Notes: generated by a model not told the origin, from the letters alone. A stretch of DNA of 58,131 nucleotides from an uncultured Chromatiaceae bacterium (GCA_946482615.1 CAMLSF010000003.1:1-58131), one strand, 5' to 3'. Shown: positions 28,843 to 37,936, counted from the first letter of the stretch. Program-made: numbers and translations.

Positions 28843-29691
28843 ATGAAGTATTGGAGTGTCTGTTGTCTGGTTGTGACATTAACTGCTTGTAGCTCAAGAG
28901 AATCACCAGCACCTGTCACTACACTCAACGACATCAAAAACTACTACAAAAAATATCCACAAGGTGAAGCTTCCTCTGGTTATGTGGTTCAAACAGGTGA
29001 CACCTTGTATTCGCTTGCGTTCAGAGCTGGCATGGATTATCGGGAACTGGCCCAGCTGAATAATATTTCACCTCCTTATCGTATTTTTGTAGGCCAAAAG
29101 TTACGTTTTGGTAACAAAAAATACACTTCAATTCGCGGTGAACGGAGTGATTCATCAGTTAAAGCGCCAAAAACGGCCAGTGTGGCAGTAAAAAAACCTG
29201 CACAAACACAAAGTAAATTAACAACTGCTAACAAAGCTGTTGCGCCCAACAATCAAACGGGTTATGTTCGGAAGCAGACAGTAAAGGAAAATGCGACTTC
29301 AGCAGAAAATTCTGTGTCCAGTTCTAAAGTCAGATGGTCGTGGCCTGTTCGTGGACCACTACTGGCAGGCTTCTCTAACGCTGAACATGGTAACAAAGGA
29401 TTGGATATAGGAGGGAAAGCTGGTACTCCTATAAAAGCAGCAGCAGCGGGCGAAGTGGTTTATGCGGGCAATGCACTAAGAGGCTATGGCAATCTGGTGA
29501 TCATCCGTCACAATGACGACTTCTTAAGTGCTTATGCTCATAACCGTAAGTTACTGGTGAAAGAGCGTGATACTGTCGCAAGCGGACAAACTATAGCGGA
29601 AATGGGTGATACTGATGCAACTTCTGTCCGGTTGCACTTTGAAATCCGTTTCCGTGGTAAGTCTGTAGATCCAAAACGATACTTAAAATAA
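28843..29691 (+). CDS. nlpD: NlpD, amidase-activating lipoprotein (LysM plus degenerate M23)
   Basis: This 282-aa lipoprotein has lipobox LTAC, a LysM domain (about 45-90: GYVVQTGDTLYSLAF ... RIFVGQKL), a Lys/Thr-rich linker, and a C-terminal LytM/M23 fold (about 165-282). The zinc ligands are lost: the usual HxxxD reads NKGLD and the usual HxH reads RLHFEIR. As for E. coli NlpD, it should activate an AmiC-type cell-wall amidase at division rather than cut by itself. It starts three bases after the yqaA stop. By analogy with E. coli, the main rpoS promoter may lie within it. Confidence 0.95.
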   Translation: MKYWSVCCLVVTLTACSSRESPAPVTTLNDIKNYYKKYPQGEASSGYVVQTGDTLYSLAFRAGMDYRELAQLNNISPPYRIFVGQKLRFGNKKYTSIRGERSDSSVKAPKTASVAVKKPAQTQSKLTTANKAVAPNNQTGYVRKQTVKENATSAENSVSSSKVRWSWPVRGPLLAGFSNAEHGNKGLDIGGKAGTPIKAAAAGEVVYAGNALRGYGNLVIIRHNDDFLSAYAHNRKLLVKERDTVASGQTIAEMGDTDATSVRLHFEIRFRGKSVDPKRYLK

Positions 29692-29698
29692 TGAATTA

Positions 29699-29791
29699 AA
29701 ATAATAAAAAATATCACCCCGAAAGGGCGAAGAGGTAAGGATACCGGGCAGTTCAGGTGATACCCAAAGCTTGTAGAAGTGGGAGAAGGAA
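29699..29791 (+). promoter_or_regulatory. Structured rpoS leader
   Basis: Between nlpD and rpoS an outer stem TATCACC (29712-29718)/GGTGATA (29756-29762) encloses a CCCC-GAAA-GGG hairpin. It is preceded by an A-rich AATAATAAAAAAT stretch and followed by the GGGAGAAGGA ribosome site. This is compatible with post-transcriptional control (Hfq or small RNA), as known for E. coli rpoS; inference only. Confidence 0.45.
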
Positions 29792-30790
29792 ATGGGCCAT
29801 AAAGATGACGATGATGTAATTGAATTTAAAGAAGCTGAATTAACAGACGATGTTCTTTTAGCCGATGACGACAACGCAGAACCTGATTTGGCCGCTTTAG
29901 CAGCGGAAGAAGACAATACCCCGGACGACGTTTTTACTGCCAATGATAGCCAGCGTGCTATGGACGCCACTCAGATTTATCTGGGTGAAATTGGTTTTTC
30001 CCCCTTATTATCTGCCGAAGAAGAAGTCTATTTTTCCCGTCTTGCGCTCAAAGGTGATAAAGCCGCCCGTAAACGTATGATTGAAAGTAACTTACGTTTA
30101 GTGGTGAAAATTGCCCGTCGCTATATCAATCGTGGTTTAGCTTTGCTGGATCTGATTGAAGAAGGCAACTTAGGTCTGATCCGGGCTGTGGAAAAGTTTG
30201 ATCCTGAACGCGGTTTTCGTTTTTCAACCTACGCCACCTGGTGGATACGTCAAACCATAGAACGGGCCATTATGAATCAAACCCGTACTATTCGTTTGCC
30301 TATTCATGTAGTGAAAGAGCTGAATATCTACCTGCGTGCTGCCCGTGAGTTATCTCAACGACTGGATCACGAGCCAACGCCGGAAGAAATAGCAGCAGCA
30401 TTAGACAGGCCTGTGGAAGAAGTACGTAAGATGTTGAAGCTGAATGAAAAAATCACTTCAGTGGATACCCCTGTTGCAGGTTCTTCGGAAAAACAGTTGC
30501 TGGATGTGTTGGCCGATGAAAAAGAATTAGGCCCTGAAACTGAACTACAGGATGCAGATATTCGTCAGCATCTGGTGATTTGGCTGGATGAGCTTAATGC
30601 AAAACAACGAGAAGTCTTAGCCCGGCGTTTTGGTTTATTAGGCTATGAACCTTCGACGCTGGAAGATGTAGGTAAAGAAATTGGTTTAACCCGCGAACGA
30701 GTGCGGCAAATCCAGGTAGAGGCGCTACGCCGTCTGCGTGAGATTGTTACCCACCAGGGGTTGAATATCGAAACCTTATTTCAGGAATAA
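29792..30790 (+). CDS. rpoS: RNA polymerase sigma factor RpoS
   Basis: This 332-aa stationary-phase and general stress sigma factor has an acidic N terminus, region 1.2/2 ([21 protein letters not shown], with [10 protein letters not shown] and [17 protein letters not shown]), region 3, and region 4 with the -35-binding helix-turn-helix ([28 protein letters not shown]). The family-level pattern and the surE-pcm-nlpD context make it RpoS rather than RpoD. It has a very strong ribosome site. A terminator lies directly downstream, so the following operon is independent. Confidence 0.98.
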   Translation: MGHKDDDDVIEFKEAELTDDVLLADDDNAEPDLAALAAEEDNTPDDVFTANDSQRAMDATQIYLGEIGFSPLLSAEEEVYFSRLALKGDKAARKRMIESNLRLVVKIARRYINRGLALLDLIEEGNLGLIRAVEKFDPERGFRFSTYATWWIRQTIERAIMNQTRTIRLPIHVVKELNIYLRAARELSQRLDHEPTPEEIAAALDRPVEEVRKMLKLNEKITSVDTPVAGSSEKQLLDVLADEKELGPETELQDADIRQHLVIWLDELNAKQREVLARRFGLLGYEPSTLEDVGKEIGLTRERVRQIQVEALRRLREIVTHQGLNIETLFQE

Positions 30791-30797
30791 TGAAGCG

Positions 30798-30829
30798 GGG
30801 GTCAGAGCTTGGCTCTGACCCCTTAAATT
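30798..30829 (+). terminator. Terminator after rpoS
   Basis: A perfect 11-bp stem GGGGTCAGAGC/GCTCTGACCCC with a three-base TTG loop is followed by TTAAATT. Confidence 0.85.
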
Positions 30830-30944
30830 CGTGTTTTAGGCTAAACTCCAGTCGTTCATCCTAATACTCCGTTTTAAATCTCAAGTCCCAACTTCCTCTG
30901 TATACCATCAAACTATGTCTCAAAGTTAAAGCTTTAAACCGCAC

Positions 30945-30960
30945 TGGCATAACCCTTGCT
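30945..30960 (+). promoter_or_regulatory. Sigma-54 (-24/-12) promoter for the ATP-grasp operon
   Basis: TGGCATAACCCTTGCT matches the sigma-54 consensus TGGCAC-N5-TTGCW, with GG and GC separated by ten bases as required. It lies 78 bases before the first start codon of the operon, and no comparable sigma-70 promoter is evident. An upstream activator site could not be identified. Confidence 0.75.
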
Positions 30961-31037
30961 CCTTTCTGATACAGAACAAAAAAAGCAGGCCTTGAACTGA
31001 TGTTGTTCGGGTCCTATCGGACGGGAAGGAGTCGCCA

Positions 31038-32489
31038 ATGGGTGCAAAAAGTTTTGGGCACTATCAGCAAATCGCCCAGTGTTTTGATGAACTGGTGCAG
31101 GCAGATGGACAAATACGACCACCAGCTGCGGCTATAGCCCGTTTTATTGACCGCCACGGTGCCGCTGAGCTGATTCAAAGACAACAGCAGTTAAATCAAA
31201 CAATTAGCGCTATGGGCGTTTGTTTTACCTTGTATTCAGACGGCAATAATATCGACCGCTGCTGGCCTTTGGATGTGATGCCACGCACTATCCCCAGCTC
31301 AGAATGGCAAAAAACCAGTGCTGGTCTGAAACAACGTTTAGCCGCTTTAAACTTGTTTATTGACGACTTATACCACGACCAACGCATTCTGAAAGACGGC
31401 ATAGTACCGGCGGATTTAGTGCTGGACTCCCGCAACTATCTTGCACCATGTAAGGGCATTTCGCCCCTTTATGGGGTCTGGGCCAATATCTGCGGGACTG
31501 ATTTGGTGCGTGATGGTTCTGGCCGGTTTTTAGTGCTGGAAGATAATTTAAGGGTACCGTCCGGTGTGTCTTATATGCTGGAAAACCGCACTGTGATGAA
31601 ACGGGTTTTTCCTGAACTCTTTGCCGATTCTTTTATCTATCCGGTTGACGACTATCCGCATCAGCTTTGGCGCATGTTGGCCTCTTTATCACCTCGTCCG
31701 GGCGATGTGCCATGCATAGTAGTGCTGACGCCTGGTGTTTACAATTCAGCCTATTTTGAGCACAGCTTTTTGGCCCAGCAAATGGGGGTCGAACTGGCTG
31801 AAAATACCGATTTGGTAGTGCAGGACGATATTGTTTATTTAAAAACTCTGCGCGGTTTGCAGCGGGTTGATGTGATTTACCGCCGGGTGGATGATGTCTT
31901 TATCGACCCGCTGGCATTTCGTCCTGATTCAGTTTTAGGCATTCCGGGTTTGATCAAGGCCTGGGCCAAAGGCAATGTGTCTATTGCTAATGCTCCGGGT
32001 TCAGGGGTGGCTGACGATAAAGTGATTTACGCTTATGTGCCTGAAATAATTAGTTATTATTTGGGTGAGCAGTCGCTGATTGACAATGTTCCTACCTATT
32101 TATGTCTGGATCCAAAACAACGGGACTATGTGTTGGCCAATCTGGATCAACTGGTGGTGAAACCTGCCAATGAATCCGGTGGTTACGGCATTTTAATAGG
32201 GCCACGTTCGAGTCAGGAAGAGCAACAGCAAATGGCGGAGGCCATTAAAGCCAATCCGCGCAATTTTATCGCTCAGCCGACTCTGGCTTTGTCCACAGCT
32301 CCGACTTTATGTGACGGCGTGCTTGAACCAAGGCATCTGGATTTGCGGCCCTTTATTTTACAGGGCAGAGATTTGTATTGCACCACAGGCGGTTTAAGCC
32401 GGGTGGCGCTGAAAAAAGGCTCTTTGGTGGTCAATTCGTCGCAAGGCGGTGGTAGCAAAGACACCTGGATCATCAACGATGAGGTCTGA
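31038..32489 (+). CDS. Circularly permuted ATP-grasp protein (DUF404/DUF407 type)
   Basis: This protein of 483 aa belongs to the circularly permuted ATP-grasp group that pairs with alpha-E proteins. Visible landmarks: FIDDLYHDQRILKDGIVPADLV, DLVRDGSGRFLVLEDNLRVPSGVSYMLENR (key part DNLRVPSG), LTPGVYNSAYFEHSFLAQQMG, GLQRVDVIYRRVDD, and the ATP-binding VVKPANESGGYGILIGP. Such enzymes are predicted to ligate amino groups to carboxylates, making peptide-like bonds; the product is unknown. It has an AAGGAG ribosome site. It is the first gene of a four-gene cluster behind a sigma-54-type promoter, and the next gene starts three bases after its stop. Confidence 0.92.
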   Translation: MGAKSFGHYQQIAQCFDELVQADGQIRPPAAAIARFIDRHGAAELIQRQQQLNQTISAMGVCFTLYSDGNNIDRCWPLDVMPRTIPSSEWQKTSAGLKQRLAALNLFIDDLYHDQRILKDGIVPADLVLDSRNYLAPCKGISPLYGVWANICGTDLVRDGSGRFLVLEDNLRVPSGVSYMLENRTVMKRVFPELFADSFIYPVDDYPHQLWRMLASLSPRPGDVPCIVVLTPGVYNSAYFEHSFLAQQMGVELAENTDLVVQDDIVYLKTLRGLQRVDVIYRRVDDVFIDPLAFRPDSVLGIPGLIKAWAKGNVSIANAPGSGVADDKVIYAYVPEIISYYLGEQSLIDNVPTYLCLDPKQRDYVLANLDQLVVKPANESGGYGILIGPRSSQEEQQQMAEAIKANPRNFIAQPTLALSTAPTLCDGVLEPRHLDLRPFILQGRDLYCTTGGLSRVALKKGSLVVNSSQGGGSKDTWIINDEV

Positions 32490-32492
32490 GTT

Positions 32493-33452
32493 ATGTTATT
32501 AAAATCTTTGGATCATATGTTCTGGTTAGGCCGTTATCTGGAGCGGTTGGACGACACGGCCCGTTTAATTAATGCCACCAGCCATTTGCTGATCGACAGC
32601 CACAAAGACAGTCAGTTCAGCTGGCCCTTGTTACTGGATGTATTGGGTCAGAATGGTGCTGAACTCTTAAGTCAGTTACCGCAAACTGATTTGACGGTAG
32701 AGCAGCAAGTGATGGGTTTTTTAATTACAAATGCCGATAGTCAGGTGTCTATCCGTTCGGCTTGCAGCGCACTGAAACAAAATGCCAGAACGGTACGGCA
32801 ACTGATCCCACGCGATATGTGGGAAGAGCTGAATTCACTGGATTTGTTTTTGCAGGAACATTGCCAGCAGTTACAAGGGCGTCAGCACAGATACCGTTTA
32901 ATGACGGAGGTCAGCCGCCGTTGCCAGATGGTGGTGGGGGTGCTGGACGGCACTATGCTGCGCAGCGACGCTTTTGATGTATTTAATATTGGCCGCCATG
33001 TCGAGCGGGCTGATATGACAACCCGTATTATGGACGTGATGGTGTTGCAGCAGTTGCAACCAACAGATATTAAAAGGCCACGATTTCGCTGGACTTCTAT
33101 TTTAAATGCTTTGGGTGGGGTAGAGTCCTATCATTATTATCTGGCGCATCAAAGTACCGAAGTGGATGCGGTGGATTATTTATTGACTTACGCTGACTTT
33201 CCACGCTCCCTTGCCTATTGTTTGCACAGAGTGGCAGCATCAGCCAAAGCTTTGCCGCACAGTGCTGCTATATTGCAGCGGGTCTGGCAGTTGCAGGACT
33301 TGTTAAAAACACAAAACTTATCAGAATTGACCACAGGTCAGCTGCATCAGCTGATTGACCAATTTCAAACAGGGATTATTGAATTGCATCAGGTGATTAG
33401 CAGACCAAAACCTGAATTTTCCACAGAACTCAGCCAGCAAATGTCCGCCTGA
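32493..33452 (+). CDS. Alpha-E domain protein (DUF403)
   Basis: This all-helical protein of 319 aa starts MLLKSLDHMFWLGRYLERLDDTARLINAT (key HMFWLGRYLER) and continues with FNIGRHVERADMTTRIMDV and FPRSLAYCLHRV. These are the repeated Glu-centred helices of the alpha-E family. It is always found with circularly permuted ATP-grasp proteins, and its function is unproven; a role in binding the substrate or product is proposed. Its stop overlaps the start of the next gene. Confidence 0.93.
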   Translation: MLLKSLDHMFWLGRYLERLDDTARLINATSHLLIDSHKDSQFSWPLLLDVLGQNGAELLSQLPQTDLTVEQQVMGFLITNADSQVSIRSACSALKQNARTVRQLIPRDMWEELNSLDLFLQEHCQQLQGRQHRYRLMTEVSRRCQMVVGVLDGTMLRSDAFDVFNIGRHVERADMTTRIMDVMVLQQLQPTDIKRPRFRWTSILNALGGVESYHYYLAHQSTEVDAVDYLLTYADFPRSLAYCLHRVAASAKALPHSAAILQRVWQLQDLLKTQNLSELTTGQLHQLIDQFQTGIIELHQVISRPKPEFSTELSQQMSA

Positions 33453-35929
33453 TGATGACTGTGCAAAGTCAGGAATTGAGCGAACAACGAAGATGGACTG
33501 ATTTGCCGCAGTGGCAGCAGTTACAGCTCTGGTGGCAGCAGCAACGTCAGCAGCATCTGGTGCAGCTGCATGCTGAACTGCAACATCAGCTAAGGGAAAA
33601 CGGTGCCACTTTTGATCCCTGGCTGGAGCAACAACGCCAGCTGGATTTGATGCCATGGTTGGTCAGTGACGCAGAGTGGCAAGAATTGCAGGCTGGTGTA
33701 AAACAGCGCCAATTGTTGTTGTCACTGGTATTGCAGGATTTGTATGGGCCGCAGTTGCTGCTACAGCAAGGGTTATTACCTGCAGAGCTGATTTTTCAGA
33801 ACAAAAACTATCTGTTGCCTTGTCATCAACTGGTGCCCAGTCATCAGCAGTGGCTGAGTTTACTGGCGGTGGATATAGGCCGTGATGCCAAAGGTCAGTT
33901 TTGTGTTTATGCCGATCAGAGTCAGATGCCGGCAGGACTGGGTTTTGTGCTGGAGCACAGGCTGGCCTTTAACCACTGTATTGGTGAGCTCAATCACAGT
34001 ATTGGTAAAAGCCAGCTGGCCGGGTTTTTCCGCAAATTACAGCTGGTGTTTGCGCAGGGCACTGGCCATACGGCCGAAGGGCGACGACCGCTGTGTGGTT
34101 TATTAACCCATGGCAAACGCGACGCCGCCTATTTTGAACATGCCTTTTTAGCCAATTATTTAGATATAGCCCTGATGCACAGCGCCGATCTGATGTTTAA
34201 AGACGGTGCTTTGTGGCTAAAAACTGTCACGGGGTTACAGCAGGTCGACAGCCTGATGCGTTATTTACCTGATGCCCGTTGTGATGCGCTGGAGCTGGAC
34301 CCGGACTCCACAGGCACTGCAGGTTTATTACAAAGTATCCGTCAGCAGCAGCTGTTTTGCGCCAATCCGCCAGGCGCAGCTTTATTGGACTCCGGTGTCT
34401 TGTTGCCCTTTTTACCTGCGCTTTGCCGTGTGCTTTTGAATGAAGAATTGAAATTGCCCACTACTGCTGCTTTTTGGTGTGGCCAGCCTGAGCAGTTGCA
34501 ACAGGTTTTAGCTGATGCGGGCCATTACAGATTTCGTCGCATTGATACAGCCCAAAGCTGGCTCTGGACTGAACTGGATCCACTACAACAACAAGATGTA
34601 CAACAACAATTAGCGGCTTGCCCTGAGCTTTTTATTGCTATCCGCTTGTTGCCATTGTGCTCAGTCCCCTGCTGGAACGCGACTCAGGGCGAACATCAGC
34701 AGTATGGCGTCTTGCGTTTGTTTGGTCTGTTATCGGAGCAGCATAGTCCTGCTGTGATGCCGGGCGCTTTGGCCCGAATCAGCCCTGATGCGCCAGGCTT
34801 ACAGCATCAGTACAGCATGGGGTTTGTCGCCAAAGATGTCTGGGTACTGGCCGATCAGGATCATGCGGTCAGTCTGCTGCAGAATACCCAAAAACGTATC
34901 CTGTTGTCCCGTCATAGTGGCTTGCTGCCAAGCCGTGTCGCCGACCATTTATTCTGGCTGGGCCGTTACAACGAGCGGTTGAATTTAGTCTGTCGCGCTT
35001 TACGTTACACTGTGCCGCTTTTAACCAGCTTTCAGGTGAGCACAGCTCAACAAAATGACAGCAGAGCTTTAGTCCGGTTTTGCTTACAGGCCAATGGTAC
35101 CTTGCCAGACAGCGCAGCTTTGAGTGCATTGCAGCAGACCAGCGCCTTGCAGCAGGCTTTAAGTGAGCTTTTTTCGCTACAGCATCCGGCAGGTTTGGCG
35201 CAGGTGCTGAAAAACTTACTCTTTAATGCGCAGTCGGTGCGGGAATATTTCAGTGAAGACACCTGGTATGTGCTGGATAAATTACAGCTGGCGCTGACGC
35301 AATGGCCCAATCCGCTGAACTGGCAGCAACCGCAGCAAATGGTGCGGTTGCTGGATGACGTCATATTATTGCAGACCGCTATTTATGGTCTGAATAACGA
35401 AACCATGAGCCGCACCCAGACCCTCAGATTTATGGATTTAGGCCAGCATCTGGAAAGGGCATTGCAAAGTGTCACTTTGTTGCAGGAAGTTTTTGTATTT
35501 GAGCAAAACCAGAGCTGCAGTGCTTCATTGATGGAATCCGTGCTGCGGATGACAGATACCTTAATGACCTACAGACGCCGTTATAAAACCGAGTTGCATC
35601 CCTTGGCTGTGATTGACTTACTGCTGCTGGACGACAGCACCCCCCGTTCTGTGGGCTATCAGTGTGCCCGTTTGGCCAGTCAAATTCAGCAGCTACCAAA
35701 ACCCGGTGCTGCTGTGGTACTGAGTCGCGAGCAAAAACTGGCTGTGGAGCTGGTATCTTTACTGCAACTGGCTGAACCTGAACAACTTTTTGATGATCAG
35801 TTACAGGCCACACCAGAGCTGAGTGCTTTACTACAGCAGTTGCATACTGTGCTCAGGCAATTGTCTGACAGCATTACCTTGTCTTATTTCAGCCATGCGG
35901 AAGCAGGCAAATCCTGGCAGAGTTTTTAA
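33452..35929 (+). CDS. Fusion of circularly permuted ATP-grasp and alpha-E domains
   Basis: This protein of 825 aa joins both modules seen in the two preceding genes. Residues about 1-480 are a circularly permuted ATP-grasp-like part (LVLQDLYGPQLLLQQGLLPAEL, DQSQMPAGLGFVLEHR, KRDAAYFEHAFLANYLD, GLQQVDSLMRYLPD). Residues about 490-815 are an alpha-E part (SRVADHLFWLGRYNERLNL, MDLGQHLERALQ, STPRSVGYQC). The ATP-binding KPxxESGGYG loop of the first enzyme is not visible here, so the ATP-grasp half may be non-catalytic. Glutamine is unusually frequent throughout. It overlaps the upstream gene by one base. Confidence 0.88.
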   Translation: MMTVQSQELSEQRRWTDLPQWQQLQLWWQQQRQQHLVQLHAELQHQLRENGATFDPWLEQQRQLDLMPWLVSDAEWQELQAGVKQRQLLLSLVLQDLYGPQLLLQQGLLPAELIFQNKNYLLPCHQLVPSHQQWLSLLAVDIGRDAKGQFCVYADQSQMPAGLGFVLEHRLAFNHCIGELNHSIGKSQLAGFFRKLQLVFAQGTGHTAEGRRPLCGLLTHGKRDAAYFEHAFLANYLDIALMHSADLMFKDGALWLKTVTGLQQVDSLMRYLPDARCDALELDPDSTGTAGLLQSIRQQQLFCANPPGAALLDSGVLLPFLPALCRVLLNEELKLPTTAAFWCGQPEQLQQVLADAGHYRFRRIDTAQSWLWTELDPLQQQDVQQQLAACPELFIAIRLLPLCSVPCWNATQGEHQQYGVLRLFGLLSEQHSPAVMPGALARISPDAPGLQHQYSMGFVAKDVWVLADQDHAVSLLQNTQKRILLSRHSGLLPSRVADHLFWLGRYNERLNLVCRALRYTVPLLTSFQVSTAQQNDSRALVRFCLQANGTLPDSAALSALQQTSALQQALSELFSLQHPAGLAQVLKNLLFNAQSVREYFSEDTWYVLDKLQLALTQWPNPLNWQQPQQMVRLLDDVILLQTAIYGLNNETMSRTQTLRFMDLGQHLERALQSVTLLQEVFVFEQNQSCSASLMESVLRMTDTLMTYRRRYKTELHPLAVIDLLLLDDSTPRSVGYQCARLASQIQQLPKPGAAVVLSREQKLAVELVSLLQLAEPEQLFDDQLQATPELSALLQQLHTVLRQLSDSITLSYFSHAEAGKSWQSF

Positions 35930-35954
35930 ATGGGTATTGATGTGAACACCGGAC

Positions 35955-35975
35955 GGGCGGGTGCAAAACCCGCCC
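35955..35975 (+). other. GC-rich hairpin between ATP-grasp/alpha-E and transglutaminase genes
   Basis: The stem GGGCGGG/CCCGCCC has a seven-base TGCAAAA loop. No T run follows. It could attenuate or process the operon transcript before the last gene. Confidence 0.6.
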
Positions 35976-35980
35976 CTGCA

Positions 35981-36013
35981 TTGTCGCCGCGCTGCAATTT
36001 CAATTACTTTGGG
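35981..36013 (-). repeat. Partial, degenerate copy of the intergenic repeat
   Basis: TTGTCGCC-GCTGCAA-CAATTACTT-GGG matches the right part of copy 3 (10562-10595) at about 27 of 33 positions, in the same orientation on the plus strand. Only this end of the unit is present. Confidence 0.55.
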
Positions 36014-36036
36014 GGCGGAGTAATAGGGCCAACTAT

Positions 36037-36918
36037 ATGAAGTACCAGATCCGTCACCTGACCCGGTATTGTTATCAGCATCCTGTGGCCAACAGTTACA
36101 ATCTGGCCTGTTTGCAGCCACGGCAATTGCCGGCACAGGAGCTGTGCAGTTTTAGCTTAGAGGTGTTGCCCACTGCATCTTCTGTTTATGCCAGAACAGA
36201 TAGCTTTGGTAATACCCAGCATTTTATCCACTTACAGCCACCTCATCAGCAACTGGCGGTGACTGCTTATGCTGTGGTTGAAGTCTTGCCGCGCCAACAG
36301 AGTCTGGTGTTGGATTTAACTCAGCCCTGGCCTGAAGTTGCAGCTTTTCTCCGCCAGCAGCAAGGTTATTCGCCTGAGCAACTAAAAGCTTTGTTGTGCA
36401 CTGGTCCAAGCCGGATGATCCCAGTGCTGGATGAAACGAAAAAACTTATCCAGAGCATAGCGGACCCGAAGTTCACTGTACTGCAGTTGGCCAGGCAACT
36501 GACAGATTTAATCTTTCACCAGTTTGACTACGATCCTGAATTCAGCTCAGTCGTTACACCAGTGTCCGAAGTGCTGTTGCATAAAAAAGGCGTCTGCCAG
36601 GACTTTGCCCAGCTCGCCATTAGTTGTTTGAGGGCGCTGGGTGTGCCGGCTCGTTATGTCAGTGGCTATCTGGAAACCTCGCCACCAGAAGGCCAGCCAC
36701 GTTTAATCGGAGCTGATGCCTCCCATGCCTGGTTTGCTGTGTACGATCCACAGCTGGGTTGGGTTGATTTTGATCCCACCAATAACCTGATGCCGGCAGA
36801 ACGCCATATCACCCTGGCTTATGGCCGCGATTACGCCGATGTAGTGCCACTAAAAGGCCTGTTGCAGGGCCATGGTGTGCATCAGCTCGAAGTGGAAGTG
36901 GATGTAGTGCCGATTTGA
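36037..36918 (+). CDS. Transglutaminase-like cysteine peptidase
   Basis: This 293-aa protein has an N-terminal beta domain (MKYQIRHLTRYCYQHPV...) and a C-terminal transglutaminase core. The triad is visible: Cys187 in KKGVCQDFAQLA, His230 in DASHAWFAVYD, and Asp about 244 in GWVDFDPTNN. Proteins of this type accompany circularly permuted ATP-grasp and alpha-E genes and are presumed to cleave or transfer the peptide-like product. It lies 107 bases after the fusion gene with a hairpin in between, and is probably still in the same operon. Its end overlaps the 3' end of the convergent araC-type gene by 37 bases. Confidence 0.92.
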   Translation: MKYQIRHLTRYCYQHPVANSYNLACLQPRQLPAQELCSFSLEVLPTASSVYARTDSFGNTQHFIHLQPPHQQLAVTAYAVVEVLPRQQSLVLDLTQPWPEVAAFLRQQQGYSPEQLKALLCTGPSRMIPVLDETKKLIQSIADPKFTVLQLARQLTDLIFHQFDYDPEFSSVVTPVSEVLLHKKGVCQDFAQLAISCLRALGVPARYVSGYLETSPPEGQPRLIGADASHAWFAVYDPQLGWVDFDPTNNLMPAERHITLAYGRDYADVVPLKGLLQGHGVHQLEVEVDVVPI

Positions 36919-37799
36919 ATTGAACTTGCTTTACTTTGGTCCCTATCTTTTAGCGGAGTCAAACCAAAGAACCTGCTGTATTCACGGGTAAATTGTGGCA
37001 CGCTTTCATAACCTACAGCATAAGCTGCACTGCCTGCTTTTAAACCTCCTGCACGCATTAAACGCCGTGCTTCGATCAGGCGTAATTGTTTCTGAAATTG
37101 CAGCGGTGACAACGAAGTCACAGCGCGAAAATGCTGATAAAAAGAAGAAGGGCTCATGCCTGCAACAGCGGCCAGTTGCTCCATCTGCAGCGGCTGGCGA
37201 AACTCAGCCCTGAGTACGGCCACAGCTTTGGCGATTTGCCGCACATGGCTGTCCTGATAACCAAGGCGTTGTATGGCCGTGCCATGATGCCCTGCTAACA
37301 ACCAGTAATGCATCTCCCGCACCAGTTGTTTGTGCAGTATGGGGACTGCCTCAGGCCTGTCCAATAAGTTCATCAGGCGTAACGCAGCGTCGGCCACTTG
37401 CTGGTCCGTAGGCTGCACTTGCACCGGATGTGCTGTAGTTTGACCGGGCTCTGCCATCTGTTCTGTCAGCTCCGCTATCACCGTCAGATCCAAATCCAGT
37501 ACCAGAGAAATGTAAGGAGCCTCCGGGCTGGCTGCTGTAATTTGGCTGATGGTGGGCACATCGGCGCTGATCAACAACGAATCACCTGCACTAAAGTCAA
37601 ACACCTCTGAACCCATCACCACTTGTTTACGGCCCTGCAACACCAGACAGACCAGCGGACGCGAGATAGCGTAGTCGAGGCCGCTGGGGCTATTCGAGCG
37701 AATAGTGGTCAGGCCGCTAATGGGCGTTTGTGCAAGACCATATGGGTTAGCATTAGCCTCCACATAACGGCACACAGCGGTTAATAATGCATTTTTCAT
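36882..37799 (-). CDS. AraC-family transcriptional regulator
   Basis: This 305-aa regulator has an N-terminal AraC-type cupin sensor (about 20-180: RPLVCLVLQGRKQVVMGSE, SAGDSLLISADVPTISQI) and a C-terminal double helix-turn-helix (about 195-295: LQMEQLAAVAGMSPSSFYQHFRAVTSLSPLQFQKQLRL, of which key parts are AAVAGMSPSSFYQHF and the second helix pair ending FTREYSRFFGLTP). It diverges from an SDR gene with 137 bases between starts, an arrangement typical of local regulation. It overlaps the transglutaminase gene tail to tail. Confidence 0.93.
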   Translation of the reverse strand: MKNALLTAVCRYVEANANPYGLAQTPISGLTTIRSNSPSGLDYAISRPLVCLVLQGRKQVVMGSEVFDFSAGDSLLISADVPTISQITAASPEAPYISLVLDLDLTVIAELTEQMAEPGQTTAHPVQVQPTDQQVADAALRLMNLLDRPEAVPILHKQLVREMHYWLLAGHHGTAIQRLGYQDSHVRQIAKAVAVLRAEFRQPLQMEQLAAVAGMSPSSFYQHFRAVTSLSPLQFQKQLRLIEARRLMRAGGLKAGSAAYAVGYESVPQFTREYSRFFGLTPLKDRDQSKASSIQIGTTSTSTSS

Positions 37800-37822
37800 G
37801 CTACTTACTCTACGCTATCGGA

Positions 37823-37837
37823 ATTGGTATCGCCAAT
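37823..37837. promoter_or_regulatory. Possible operator between araC-type and SDR genes
   Basis: The inverted repeat ATTGG-N5-CCAAT lies 24 bases upstream of the regulator start. A second, longer-spaced inverted repeat, CCTCTG/CAGAGG, is at about 37882-37913 nearer the SDR gene. Binding is untested. Confidence 0.35.
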
Positions 37838-37936
37838 GGCTTTGGAGAATTAAGCAAAAAATGCGGATCTTCGGGTAACTACCTCTGAGCCACTTTTCTT
37901 TAGTATGCAGAGGTCTTAAACCACAGGAGAAAACGC

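Noticed and set aside
35472..35813. Minus-strand 113-aa ORF
   Set aside because: It is a shadow of the alpha-E part of the fusion gene.
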